In this document: piece by piece, positions 1-14,737 of the stretch
Position numbering within the stretch: position 1 is the stretch's first letter
Layout: the number at the start of each line of letters is the position of its first letter
From: Protula sp. h YS-2021
Lineage: Eukaryota > Annelida > Polychaeta > Sabellida > Serpulidae
Direction: 5' to 3'
DNA length: 64,000 bases
NCBI GenBank assembly: GCA_949752745.1
Contig: OX457028.1
Coordinates: forward strand, 29,350,445-29,414,444
Notes under the pieces: generated by a model
Databases searched by the model: none
The model's input: only the letters and a program-made list of their open reading frames with translations
Told to the model about the DNA's origin: nothing
Translations under genes and position numbers: made by a program

Positions 1-26
1 TACTTCATTGCCAATTTCCATTTTAG

Positions 27-71
27 GGTGAGCCTGGTTTAATAGAAGGATATATTGGCAGCGGTGAAGGC
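27..71 (+). CDS. collagen exon, interrupted Gly-X-Y
   Basis: A 45-nt, phase 0-0 exon with acceptor ttttag and donor gtaagt. It reads [15 protein letters not shown]. The Gly spacing is irregular (GLIE, GS), which is a triple-helix interruption of the kind common in non-fibrillar collagens. Its last Gly is completed as a G-L-P triplet by the next exon. Confidence 0.75.
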
Positions 72-3000
72 GTAAGTTGATTTTACCAGAAACTGTTTTG
101 AGAGGCTTAGGGAGACAGTCTTTGTAATTCCGAAATTATCAGTATATTTGAGCTGAATTGTGAAAGGATTGTAGGAAAGTGTTAAATACACGTTGTCATC
201 ACATTATCATCTTGTAGAATGCACTGAATGTGGAACAGTCATGTTTGCCACGTTTCATGTAAATAATTAAAGGATGTGATGCGCTGTAATACCGAATGTC
301 GATCACAGAAGAAACATCCAAATTTCTAATTTTCTGTACATATTCTTATTCAAAAGAAAGGACATTTATCACTTCCATTGGTTAATAGTGATCTTTGATA
401 GGGAGAAGTAACTTAACTTCCATTGTAGTTACCTGGACCGCCTGGACCACCTGGCATGCGAGGCTTTCCGGGTCCTGAAGGGCCTCCTGGAATAAAGGTA
501 ACTATCTGGCATAGGTTATTCTGATTTCAGAAGGATTTTGAAATTAGCATAAATAAGCAACCAGGAGGAGTTGTTTTACCGATTAAACAGTCGATAATCA
601 CAGAAAGTCTGTTTCGTAGTCAAGATAAAGTATACTACCAATAATGCATAGTAAAGTTAGGAAAGAGAACACATAAACTTTTTAAAAAAAGAAGACTGTG
701 TGTTTGATTAATATATTCCCTAGAAAAACTCCATAAAATTAATTCAGCTCCTTCGTTTATGTGTTTTGTATCTATTCTGATGTTTTTCCAATTTTCAAAT
801 TATTTTTTACAATGTGTAGCTTTGTCATCCGGATATGCCCATTGAAGAGTGTAGAGTTTTCTTAAAACGAATAGATGTGATGCAGGTAATAGAATGTCAG
901 TGGGAAGCCTGAACATACTTGAGTAACACTGCGCTCGGCGTGATTTCTCATTCGAAATATGGCTCACATCGGAAATTTAATGACGCGTATTTGATTAAAT
1001 TTCCATTATTTTGGGAGATATTACCTTTATAAATTTAAATACTTTAGGTGGTCCCTTTGAGAGTAATATTAATGTAGCACTCATTCTTGTGGCTATCACC
1101 ACAGGTTTCCTATAAGACAAGTGCCGGTTCAGTTCAAAGCCTATATATAACACTTATAAATGTATATATGTATAGATATGTTATTCATAATGACTGGAAT
1201 ATTGCTACTTGGCAAACAGTCAAGTTTATGCTAATGCTTTGTTTTATACTTTTAATATTTAACGTTCACTTAAGAATTCTAGGTTTTTGATATTTTACAT
1301 AACAAACTACAATGTAATATATACAATGTTACAGATGAATGCTTAACTCTTAAACTTAATTATTTTTTAGACTTTTGTTCCCATTTATTTATTTCGCATG
1401 TAGAATCTAGAGGAATATGAGCGATCAAAAGTTTCGTTCGAAAATGTTGCCATTATTTTTCCATTTTTATATTTTTTCTTTTCTCTGACCAGTGGCTTTG
1501 TTTTGAAAAATAGCAGGATATGCTCTTTAAACATTTTCATATCATTAACGAATTTAAGATCCGTCTTTACAAAAAAATCATTTTGAAAGTGTATTGGTCG
1601 CTTTTCTGTAAAACAGGGAGAACGCGGATATACTGGTGCTAAAGGAGAAGTGGTATGAGTTTCTCTTCAGCTATTGCATGACTCAGAGATTTTTAAGTTT
1701 GCGCTAAGTGATTTTGTTCCTTCTTTTTCGTCGTCTTCTTCTTCTTCTTCTTCTTCCTGTGCATGACAGAGGTTTTCTTTTTGGGCTTTAAATGAATAAC
1801 TAATGAGTCTTTCAAAAAACTCCTTTTCCCTTTAAAATATAGTGAAAGGGTAGTGTCCATGGCACTTATTGTAGGTGAAAAATTTTATTTTGTTCATTTC
1901 TTTGTAGGTTAGTCAGCTTCCATGGCCTGATTTAGTTTCATCGCATTTTTTCAGTCGTCTGTTAATGCATACGTGCATGTACTTTAAATTATACCCCAAA
2001 TTTTACTTTAAGAGCACTTGAAATTTATAAAAATATTCCCTGCGCGGTCCTGCGTAGAGCAATCGCATAAAAGACAACCAAACTGACCGAATCTTGTGAA
2101 AGTCGTTTCTGCAGTACCTGCCCTTATTCTTCCTACAAATTCTTCCTACAGATTTAATCGGATTGTTATTAATAATAATATTGACATTCGCTAAGAATAA
2201 TTGCCCTGCTGTAGAACATTGGTACTTGATTGGTCTTTTCCTGAGAAATCAATAATTTGAAAAGCGCAAAGTGAAAACATCCATACCTACAGTCAATTTT
2301 ATCCCGTGGATTTAGATGTTGCAACTCTAAAACCATAGATCGATATGGTGGCACATTTACTTTATAGGGACCTTGTTATGGTTATTGGCCTGTAATTGAT
2401 ATCAGTTTTTGTTAACTAGCTCTCTGATTGATATACTGTCCTTGTGTAAACTTGCGATTACGTTTTAAATAATATCATGATTCCCTTTAGGTTTACTCGG
2501 AAATCCGCATACATTTGTGAAAATGACAGAACATTAATGGGGGGTTCAGTTTAATAAGATCTTTTCCAACGTCACTCTTCATTGTCAATTCCTTATCAAT
2601 GCCTTTTTAACTGGCCAGTAGCATTGGGTGAGTTAGTGTCTTCGCTTTCTGTGCCTCGTGTGTGTGTGTATGTTTATATATGTGTCTGTTTATTGAATAT
2701 TTTTAAATCCTTCACCTGGTTCCTTCATGTCATACTTGAATTGTTAAGCCTTTATTGAACAGATTCAATGTTGAATTAAAAAAACACTTTCAGAGTTTAG
2801 GCTTTCCGCTTGGTTCTCTATGGACTGATTCATATGGGGCTGCATCGCGTTTAGGTTGCGTTTCAGTGTATCATTTATGACTCTGTGCTAGCATTGCCTT
2901 TTAAAGTTGGAACTTCAGGCACTTTGAAATATAGATTTATGAAATTATTGTCGTCACTGTTCAATGGTGACATGACTAGCACATTTCCACTGTGGCTAAA

Positions 3001-6000
3001 CCTGAAACCTTTTAGAGTTCGAATTCCAAACCCCTGAAGATGGAGCATCGTTGTTGATATGACTCTGATGTGTATGTTGAACACTTATTCTATGGGGTGG
3101 TTGCAACATATAGTGGCGTTCTTGTGCGTGATACGCAATGAAACAAATCTCTTCACCAAAAAACGAAACATAGAATCTGTATTGAAGCCACAGGAAAAAA
3201 AGTAATTAGAGTAAGCACTTGCACATTTTCCTCTGCTTTACTGAAATATCTTACTTAGCTTAAAAGGTGATTCGTCAGATTTTGCCGTATTACAAAGCAG
3301 TTACATTGAGCTTTGGTTAAGATTCCTGAATCAGTCTTCATATAGTGCAATGGAGCTTGTCGTATTTAGTGCAATTTTTTCTGAGTTCATTCGTTTAAAC
3401 GTAACAATGCGTTTAAAAAGATAAACAGATCTAGTGACATTAGGAAACGAAACTTTTTGGAGCCTTCAGTTCAGTGAGATATATTTTGAAACTTCATGAA
3501 GAAATTACTCAAGCATCAGTTGACAGAGGGACGCTTCTTGCCCACCATCTCTTAGCAATGAGTGCATGTTGAGTTAACGGTGGATCGATAAATGGCTTGT
3601 TCTTTGTGATTCGAGGATCAAGAGTTAGTTTGGGTCTGTCTTATTCTGTTTATGTGGTCTTAGCTTTACTTTACTTTGCCACAGGTGTAGGCTTACTTGG
3701 TTGATACTGTTAATGTAACTGTATGTTGAGTTCTATTTCCATACTTTTAGTGTGGTTTATATATGCATCTAGTGCACCCCCTTCGGAAATGCGTGAGGAA
3801 CACTTAACTGGACTTTTGTGCAATGTATTACATTTTTCTGTCTCTGAACATTTGTATGGGTTTTGATGCAATATTTTATCCATTTATCTTGTCGAACCTT
3901 GTCTAACTCGAACCTTGGTTGGAAGAGAATAATTAACTTTTACCTTCATGCTTTAAGTATGGCATTGTTTGAATAAAAGGTAAAAAAAATTGAAGAAGTT
4001 GTAACATAATGTTAAAGGATAGAATTTACATACACACATACATACAATGTCAAGATGCTGTTGAGTTAACCTTTAAGAAACTTACATCTATCGGAATACT
4101 TTTGTGCTGAATAGATGTTTTCTCGGCTGATTAATACTCCTAACGCTTGATATTGTATGTATGATTTTGAACTTTATAAACGTAATTGGAGACATTTTCT
4201 AATGTGCATCATTAAAGTAAAAACCGATACCCAGTCAAACCAGTTTCATGACCAATATATATAGTCACTTAATATGATGCAACTTAGAAATGAGTATTTC
4301 ATAATCCGTAAAAAGTAAACTGTTTTGCTATTAATTACTTTATTTTGGCAAATCTATTGATTGTGTCTCCCAGTTCATATTTTGTGTAAAATTAACCACC
4401 TCCTTAGCAACAATATACTAAACCTCGTTTTTACTAAATTTACAAATTGTGTTAGCTATGTTTTGGTAATTCAGAAGTGTATTGAATTTAATAAATTTTC
4501 AATATTTGTTATTTACTTGTAAATGTTATTCGTGTTGTCTCGCAATCTCCATGCAGGGTGCAAAAGGTGACAATGGTGAAATAGGACCAATGGGATTGCC
4601 TGTAAGTCATGTGACTTGTCTATGCATGAAAATGGCTCCACCTTTCAGTTTCTGATTGGCTGTTAGGTCGGAAGCCTGATAGGCCAATGGAATCGTGTAC
4701 GAGTTGGTGCGTACCCGTTGTGTTGTCCAAAAATATATGTTAAAACATCGTTGTGTGGTTATTGTTCTTACTCTTCTATACGTTATCATCGCATCTTTTC
4801 CTGTTTTCTGATCTCCTCTTGTTTAAACAGTGCGATAAGATTTTTGTTTAGTATAATGACTATTCTTGTTTTCAAATTATTACGCATGGTTTTTATTGTT
4901 AATTAAAAGTAACTGAAAAGTACTTGATTTTTTATATTTTTTATGTTTCATCAAAAAAGCAACACGTATCAAAGTCATATTGCTATTATTTCATTTAAGT
5001 GGTAAAGGAACTTTTCGGCGTTCTTCATTTTCTATTTTACGTTTCAATATTATCATTGTTTTAAATTATTTGTTTAACAGTGTTTAGGTGTCTGGTAATG
5101 CTAAAATTATAAATGCATTTGGTAACTTCTTTAAACAATTAAATGATTGGTTGGTGATGTGAATGAGTTTCTTTGTCTATTCTTTAAATTTAATTTTTTT
5201 TTTCGGTAAATTTTATGGAACAAATATTTCTCACATGCTTTGTTTCTAAGGTATGTTAAACAAAAGCATTTTACAGCAACTAAATGTGTTCAGTATTGCG
5301 GAGTTTCGTTTTTATTTCGTTTTGAAATCCATTCAATCATAGCTTATTAAGTTCAGTTGTGGATAGACAAGAGCTTTTTTATGTTTTCACTTCTCTGTGT
5401 AAAGAGATAAGAATATGCCTGTAGTGAAAAAGCTAAACCATTGTTTTAGCATTCTAAGAAATAGTGAATTACTATATCTTTTGCCAAGAAAAATATAAAT
5501 TATTTTGTGTTTGGGTAATCTTGCTTTGTTTGCACAAATTAATAAATTATTTTGTCAGTGATGCTGAGGAAGGTATTATTGTGATTCACACATACATGCT
5601 TTCCTAAATAAAATTGTTTTAGTGATATGTTCTCATTTTACTTGAGCTGATACTGTGTTCTATTTACATTTTGCTTTAAGCAATGATTTAGACTGACGTA
5701 TATTTAGTGGTTTACCCAGAACGTTCCTCTTTCACGTAAGGAAAGCGAATTCAAGAGATACTGAACATGTGACAATTTTACATAGAATGATATATACGCG
5801 TCACAATAAATTCGCGCTCTAAAAGTAAGTGTGAGAAGTGTTTGGTTTCCTGTAAAGATTTCGGTATGACCATGATGCACGATGCAAAATTTTACTATTT
5901 CACTCCCGTTGGAATTCATTTACCTCACTCGCCATGACCTTGCACATTTCCTCAATTTCTTCAATAATTTTTAAAATTAATACAGTTTGGTTCTCACATA

Positions 6001-7404
6001 CACGATTGCGCCTTTACCTTTGCACATTTTTCTCGATTTCATAATCTTTTAATGCTTTGCTTCTTTACTCTGCACCATTATTGTTTGTGTATCCACTTAA
6101 TAACAGGGTGCTATGGGATTCCAGGGTAAACCAGGCATCCAAGGAAAAGATGGTTTAATTGGCCCACCGGTATGTATTGGTGAGGAACATTATTTAAAAC
6201 ATGGTCCTAAAGTTATATTTGATTAAAATTATGAGCGAAATGTGGCCCTTATCCCTGATACAAGATTACAAAAATCAACTAAAGCTCGCAACTTCATTCA
6301 TCACCTAAAGCTGGCAATTTTATTCATAGGGATTGTAATTATTGGGTAAGGGTAATAGCGTGCATGGCCAATATTTTCCCGGTTCATTAAATCTCACGAA
6401 ACTGTCGGTTTTGGAAGAATTATTCCACAAAAGATTGGTTCAAAGAATACCTAACACCCTTAAGAATACCAATGCTGTTAAACTCTGTAGACAAACGATA
6501 TTCTGTTATCTTCTATGGTGGTGGGTCGTATTTGTTGTACATTTGTTGTTATATTCGAGTAAAAATGGCATTAACTGATCACACGAATCTGTTTATATGT
6601 TAATGTCATATACTTAACGTTAAATGTTGCTAATCATTAATAACGGCAAGGATAAGTAGAGATGGGTTTATGTCAAGAGAATATATTAAACTACTGGGTT
6701 TAGATAAGTAACATTAACATTTTAAACTGTGTTGTTTAAATTCTTAACTTTGTCATTTAAATTAAAGTATCCAACTAGTAAAAAATGGTATAAGCCTCTA
6801 GCGCAAGTAAATTTTATGACTATTAAAAGGTAATCCTTATTGTGACCAGAATAAAATCATGCGGGCTGCCTTATTCCTGTTTACACCAGACTCTTCAAGG
6901 CTTAGCTACTATTCTAGATAGGTCTTTATTGAAAAGTTTGAACTACTATGTCTGTTAAAAGCGTTCTTAAATATCACATAACATATCTTTTTCTGAATGT
7001 GACATGAGACAAATAATCTGCTGTTATTGGGAATGGCTAGTTATTTTGTTCAGTATGGCACTTTGTGCAGCATCTGCCTCTAAAGCTGCTCGTTACATTC
7101 TATAATATTAGTTATATAGAAAAACACTAATCTACTGATATATTATTAGATTAGTGGTTCTGTTTGTTCAACATCAGACATCTTGTGGTGTTTGCTGGAT
7201 TATCACTCTAGTTAGCAGTTTATCCACTTTTTCTCGGCGATCCTTTCTGAATAACAAGCAACACCAAGCTTTAAAAGTCACAGGCAGTGTTGAATAACCA
7301 ATGAACCCAGGTCTAGGTTTATTTAGTGCTGAGTTGCAAAGTTCGCATCCGCTTCCAATCTTGAAATTCCGCGTTTTTATGCTACCGTTAGTTCATGGTT
7401 CATG

Positions 7405-7484
<80 letters not shown>

Positions 7485-9600
7485 CTTATATATATATATG
7501 TACGTATCTTTAAGGGACCTCCTGGACCTCAAGGTTTGCGAGGGGAGAAAGGTGATAAGGGTTACACTGGTGATACAGGACCTATGGTAAGTACTACACA
7601 TATATATTCTCAATTTATAAATTAGCAGTTAATCAAGAGTCAACACATTGCAGTAAACAGGGTGACTTCTGAATCTGCAACCTATGATAAAATGTTACAG
7701 AGTTGTGATATATTTTTCTGTTGTGGTTTATAACACGTGACACCAGTATAAAATATCGCACTGTTTTATCTTAATTATAGATACATAGATACACATTATG
7801 TTGGTAGTTTTGTGTAATCTGCTGCTCAATTTAAGCTTGTTATTATTTTTGCAATTCTGCATATATTGTAAGGCCGGTATTTCAGTGTAGAATTTTTTGT
7901 ATCATGTTGACCTGAAAAGGGGGTTCCCGGTCAGCTGGTAAGAGCTTCTGTTGTAGATTAAATGCAAGCTTATTTATCCTGCCATGGAATGTTATAAATG
8001 AAACACCAGTGTGCAAAATCATAAAAATTAAGTACACGTTTATTTCGTCTTTAACTAGCAGGAATGCATATTTGATATTGAATATAGTGCTTGAAAATCA
8101 GCTGTGTTCAATATATTCACCCTAATTCTGACTAACATAAAGACCCAACAAGCTTTTCAAAAAAGACTATTACTAAACAATCTATCAGAATTCTTTCCCT
8201 CGTAAGCCCGCACTACAAGGCTGCCACCGTCTGTGATCGCACGCCCGCGGTAAACAGGATAACATGTAAAGCTGTGGTGCTTACTGACAGCTGATTTTAT
8301 GTGGACCTAAAAATGGCTCAGGAGCCATTATTCCGTGGGAATGTCTGCTGCAGACAAAAAAATGATAACACTGCTCAAGACGTATTCCAGTGTTCAAAAA
8401 CATTCCATATACAAATTGGGTGAGGGGGGGGGGGGGGGGTCAATTGTTTTTACTTTCCTTGAACTTCATACAATACATGTTATGCGGTTCTGGAATATTT
8501 GTATATCCCCTGATTATAATCTCACTTGCTTTAAAAGCAAACAAAGCTATTGCAAAGCAAACAAAAAAATAACATATACAATACCACGGCGATTAAGTGA
8601 CGTTGTGTTGCAAGCATCAACGAATATGGTAATTGCTGGCGGTAAGCGGCGCTGACAAAAAGTTTGAAAAAGGGTAGAAATATACAGAAATCAAACATTC
8701 TGTCAGTAGTCAGTTGTTCGTAAAGCAGAATCCGCAGCCGGGTTTGTATAAGGAAAATGTTCGAAAACATGAAGCTGACCTTAACGCTAAGTTGTCAAAT
8801 TTCATCAATGAGCTCGGTGTTCTACGAGTTGGCAATATCGAAGAACAGTCTTTAGAAAACCTGAGAAGAAGTATTTTTTGGAAAGAATAACACAAAATTT
8901 ATGATAAAACACACTTACAAGCTTGAAGATGTAGGCATTGAGTATGTGCAGTTCAGATCATCTGTTCTCTGGTTTATTTTTACAGTATTCAAGTACGAAA
9001 GCACATGAAATAACAACCCTAATAAACCTTACCACAGAAGAGCTAAGCTGTTTGAGCTAAGCCATATGTGTTAAGTTTTGAAAACACAAATGAAAAGCAT
9101 CCTTCCTGGTATATACAAACTTCATAAGCTTATATTGTCCTTGCTGATTTTTTGTTTTTATTGTAATGCAAATCATGGCAAACACTACACAACAACCAAG
9201 AAATGGAAAGCATTCATTGTGATTTTTTTCTTACTAATTTAATTCAGCAATTTTGTGAGCAATATAAAAAACCAATTTGTGACTAATACACACCATATTT
9301 TATACATTCTATATTCTATATATGGTTACACTTGATGGCCGTTGAGCACCTGGCTTTGAGATTCCGCTCTATGCTTATGATTCTGCATTTGCTGCTCCGG
9401 ATAACACACTTCTGTCTATTGATTGAAACGCGTTATAGGAAACTCCGCTTCTGTTGACTGAAACACCTGAAATCTATATGAAATATTATTAAACTGTTTC
9501 ATGTTCTTTCTCTTTAAAAACTAACTCAATCAAATGATTAAAACACTCCAGTCTTTTATATAATGATAGGTATTATTAATAATAATGATTATTATTATTA

Positions 9601-9652
<52 letters not shown>

Positions 9653-12597
9653 TGAAAAACAGTTAACCTCGCCAACTTCAGTTAAATACTTGCATAGTAA
9701 TTAATATATTATGTTAACTGAAATATTTGTCTAATTCACAGCAGTAACATATTTTTGACTTTTTTATAGCTTGTAAAAGAAATCTTCCATCGGCTCTCAC
9801 AGTCCAAAATAACATTTAGCTGGTATTCCTCTTTTCAGGGTCCACCAGGTTTGAAGGGAGAAAGAGGAGATCAGGTTTGTTAAAAGAAGGAGGCCGAATT
9901 CGGTGGAATGTCAACTTTGTGTTTCTGTGTTTTGTGGTGGTCTTAAGGATTTCAAAGCTTTCTTTTTAATTTAGGATCGCATCGGGAAATTTAAATTTAC
10001 GTTGTGATGTTACTTGTATAAGTTTTACAGCTGTTGTAAGTCTCGTAAGAAACTAGAAGATATTTTAAGAGTTAAAATTACCCTAAAGTTACACTTCATA
10101 GAAATATCTTTTAAATGATTTGAAAGTTCTTAAATTACATTCTGGTATAGTTGAGCATTTGTGTATTTCATTTTGTATGTATCAAGGGACGAGTATGAAG
10201 CAGTCCCTTCTGTTTGTGGTCGTACTGTGAAATTATGCCGCCATGTTATTTTTTTTTTTTTACAATGTTTGTTAATTTTTTTTAAGAAGTTCATTTTAAT
10301 TACCGTATTTCTCGGAATTTATTGTATATTGGGATATGTTTTTGGTATTAAGTTCTACTTGTCGCGAATCATCACATTTAGCTGAGGAATTAAAGAGCGG
10401 CATTTCACTGATTAATGGGCGCTCCCGTTTATTGGACAGTTTTAAATGTTAATAAATATTGAGAAAAGGCTGAGGAGAGAGACAGAAACTACATGTATTT
10501 ATTCCGAGATACCTTGATGAGTTGATACTTCATCGTTCATTTCATCGTTCATTAATTTATGACCACTCTTTAAAATACACCTGCAACTATTTGCAAATAC
10601 AAGTCTTTTAAAATAACTGTTGTTGAAGCTACCTAACTTTATTGAAAGTATAATAAGTAAAATTCACTTTCTTGGGCATAACTTTAAATTAATAATTGGG
10701 ACTAGTAATGTTTTGTATTTAAATATTGATATATGTAGTGTTTTTTATCCAGTTTTTTTTTTTAAAAATGTAATTTGAATAAATTATATTTTTGCTGGTG
10801 ATTTCGAAACATCTGAATGTTTTCGTAGAACTGTAGTGTTTTGTCGGTGTTCGGTAGAATTTACGCATGCATGCTGCGGCTTCTTAGTTCTCGGTGATAG
10901 AACTGTACGTGTGTGAATATTTGAAAGAAAATAATCACTTAAGTTATACCTTTTGCTATGTTTTCAAACAATATTGTAAATGCAATTGCATATAACATTT
11001 TTCAATATATTGCAGTTTAATACTTTGACATATTTGCATTGGTCATTATTTTTAGTATCTTACTGTTCTTATCTAGCTTTTATCTATGTATGATAATGTT
11101 ATCAGTAATATTACACTGATGGTATGCCTAGGATTACGCTGTCCTTTCTAAAATCAAAACAACAACAATGTGTTTAAAAGGCTAAAATATGCGTTTATCT
11201 TTGAAAGAATCTCTGAATCTTTAACAAGAATGTATCTTCGGCATGAACATTTTTCTTATGTTGCGTGTTTTATTTCGACAGGGTGTGAAAGGAAAGCGGG
11301 GAAAGAAAGGTGTTAAGGGAGAAAAAGGAGAACAGGTATTATTTTCACAGTAGATTTTTGTTGGTTTAAGGAAGAAGGGATATGAAGGAGATCATAAACA
11401 ACACACGCCGCGACCTTCCCGTATTTTCTTGACAGACCCGAAAGTATTACAACAAGTATCTGGCTGGCAAATAATGAGAAGACTTCTCAGGTTGTGGCTT
11501 GTTATGTTTATGGTTTGCTTAATATCCTTTCTTGATTTCCCACGAACATAAGCTGATGTCTTTGATTTCAATTTTTAGGTGTTTCAGTGTTACTATTCTG
11601 TAAGCTTCTCATGGAAATTTTATTTAAACAGAACGTTGTAAGCCGTGTTACGATGTTGCTTTAAAAGTATACTTAGAACATAATAATGTTTTTTTTTTAA
11701 GAGGATAAGTCATTTTTTTTAATAAGGTGCGGGCACTGATTAGCCTGTCAAGTCCCTTTAGTCGTTCCCTTTTTTCCCGTCATCCTCCTGACCTGTTCTT
11801 TGCTGTTCTCGGCCTGAAGCTATTTTCACCTTAGACATTGGCATAATTTAAAAAATATGCCCTTTCCAGAATCGGGGTAGGATGCTCTAGGTTAGGGTAA
11901 AGGACGGGTATGCACGTTGTTAATGTATTACCTGACCCGAAAAAGTGACCTTCTGTCTTTCTTCCTGACCTTTTGTTAGAGATCTCAGCTTGGTAAATTC
12001 ATATGTGTTGATTCCATTAATTACTGAAAAAGTTATTACATTTATTAAAGCAGAAATATTGGGCATGAGTATTCTGTTTCAAAATTCTTCTAGACATTTT
12101 TCTGGTACCCTCCATTTAGCCCGCTCCCTCTCCTAGCCCCACTCTCCCTTTCACAGCTTATTGTCAGAAAGTTAAGGCGCTTCCAAATCGTATCACCCAG
12201 AAAATCAAAATGGTCAAAATAGCCAAACAGTTCGGTTTGTTGTTTTGTTTGAGTTGTCTTTCGTTCAAGTGAAAAGATCACGCTAGAATGGCTGAAATTA
12301 AAGCAGGCCTATTCCGCCATGTTTTTGCAAAATCCATACCGCAATATTTCAGGGGTTTGAGATGCGTAGGATTTCAAAGCGCAAAAGAATGAAGGTACTA
12401 AGAATATATGGATGTCAACAGCCCCAGTTTCCCATGCATTTTCATATTTATAAAAAAAAATCAACATTTTAATACGCCATTTTAAAGTAGCACTGTTGGT
12501 CAGAGGTGATAACTGTTTCCAAAGCACGGGCAAGAAACTGTCTATTATCCCACGCGTCGAAACAAAGTAGAAAAAAAAATAGAAAAAAGGAAGAAAT

Positions 12598-12657
<60 letters not shown>

Positions 12658-14662
12658 GGAGAGAGAAACAATGCACAAAAAAATATTAAAATGAAATTAT
12701 AGGTTTATAAGGATACTCTCACGTGACTTGCATAACTTTATGTTGAATAATTGTTAAATAATTTGGGATACATCACTTCTTGAACTTGGTTAAATATTGA
12801 ATAAAACGTATTCCTTCTACCCATATTTAGGTTTATGTTTATTAAAACGCGTGGCTCTGTTTCTGTTGATTAGCTGATCATGGTTTCATTAATTAAAAAT
12901 ATACATAGGCCTGAAAAAATCAGTATGCCAGTTTCTTGCTTCGACTTTGGAGCTGTTGTTTTATTATTTTCTTCCATAAAGTATTATGTTTGGTTTTATT
13001 TTATTGTTTAAAGGTGTGAATCATAAAATCTTTGAAGCTTAGATATTCATAGCCTGGATTTGAAGTTTTGACTTGTTTGAATCATGAAAAGCTCTTCTAT
13101 AAAATCGATCCCTGTGATCTATTGTGGTTTTTATCCATACAAGGAAAATTTTCTATAGAATAAACCAAAAACAACAGTTGAACAATAACATTTTAAAAAA
13201 TGGAATAATGAAACTTAGATCATGTCAGTTTCAGCTTAAGAAACATTGTTCCATTCGCACTAAACTGGTCAGTTATCAGTTGATGCATTTGTTAACCGAT
13301 TTTAAAACACACCAATAACGCTTTACATACTATTTCAAACTATTTTTTTTTAAAATTAATATTAAAATACAGGCTACGAATATGTAACAGGTTACGAGAT
13401 AACTCGAGTTTTGTTTATTGTTTATTACCATATTCATGTTTTTTATCTTGCTGTTTTAAAGAGTCTATTTGAAGTATTTGTATGCAAAACGGATCGGCGT
13501 CTTCTTTCATTTGAGTGGGGAGAAAATTGTTGTATTATTAATGTCACATTGCCAAATGACATTCAATTTGATGCTAATAATATGATATTTTCATTTTATT
13601 TAAAATCTGAATACCATGAAATTACTCTTCTTATTTCGCCGGCTGATATGGAACTATAGAAGCTAAGTTTTTTAACTTCGATCCTTGTTTTGAACGATTT
13701 TTAACTTTCCATATTCACTCAAATGAAGAAGATACCTTTTAGAGGATTTCTTTCTGTTAAGATATAAGTATTACGTAGGACATAAATTAGGATTTGGCAT
13801 GATTTAAACGTTACCCGCCATTATACTTTGGGGTTGTAGGGCATTCCAGGGTTAGACGCCCCTTGTCCATTAGGTCCCGATGGACTACCCCTCCCACAGT
13901 GTGGGTGGCGGTTACCGAAGGAGGTAGGATGTTCATGGAGAAGTCCCCCCCTCAATGAATAGTTATACTTTCGCCCTGCATGGAATCTGAATCTGTTAGC
14001 ATCCTCTCCTGGCGTGCATGTGAATTTCACTGGTTTCTGAAATGGAGTTGCTCCCCCTCCCTTTCTTCACGCCTACACCCAAATACTCGAGTCAAAACCA
14101 CTTGTGATTCCTGACATTTCGATTTATAATCTATGATTAATTAAATTTAAGCATTACTAAACTGGCAGAAACAAACGTATGACCGTTTAAGCGTTTCCAT
14201 GTTTATTATTAGCAGGTTGTTTAAATATCAATCACCATCTGTTTTTCGTTTAGTCCCTTGTACGTTTAGTCCCTTGTACGTTTCAACCTTTATTGTTCCC
14301 TAAAATATAATGTGAAAATGCATTTGATTTTTGTTTATGAATTTGCTTTATGCTTATTTTGTTTCTTTATTTTGAAGGTTTTAAAATTCTTATTTGTTAT
14401 TGGTCAAACCTTTATTGATTTTATACATAGCATTCATGTTGATACGGTTAATCCAATGAGGTGTCACGTGTAAGAACATGCTTTACTTTTGTTGAAATTT
14501 ATTCGAGCAAAATTGTGAAAGAGAAATGTCTTATATCTATTCAAAACAAACTTCTTTATATTAAAAGTTATAGCTCAGATTATATTCAATATATCGGAAA
14601 ATATCAAAAGTACTTATTTAAAAATAGCAACTGGGTGCAATGTTCTACTTGCCACACAAAGC

Positions 14663-14737
<75 letters not shown>

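Larger units (their letters stand above)
7587..9838 (+). other. collagen intron with a coding-like relic and (TTA)n
   Basis: This is a 2.25-kb intron. It contains a poly-G run (8426-8439), a 60-codon open segment at 8711-8890 described separately, and an ATT/TTA trinucleotide microsatellite at 9570-9652. Confidence 0.6.

Noticed and set aside
6342..6578. 78-codon frame in a collagen intron
   Set aside because: It has no Gly-X-Y pattern, no splice support and no recognisable motif. It is likely chance.
7301..7625. YIYIYI-rich frames
   Set aside because: They are translations of the (TA)n tract. Only the collagen exon at 7515-7586 inside is real.
12309..12694. Frames with SLSLSL or RERERE repeats
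   Set aside because: They are translations of a (GA)n microsatellite.
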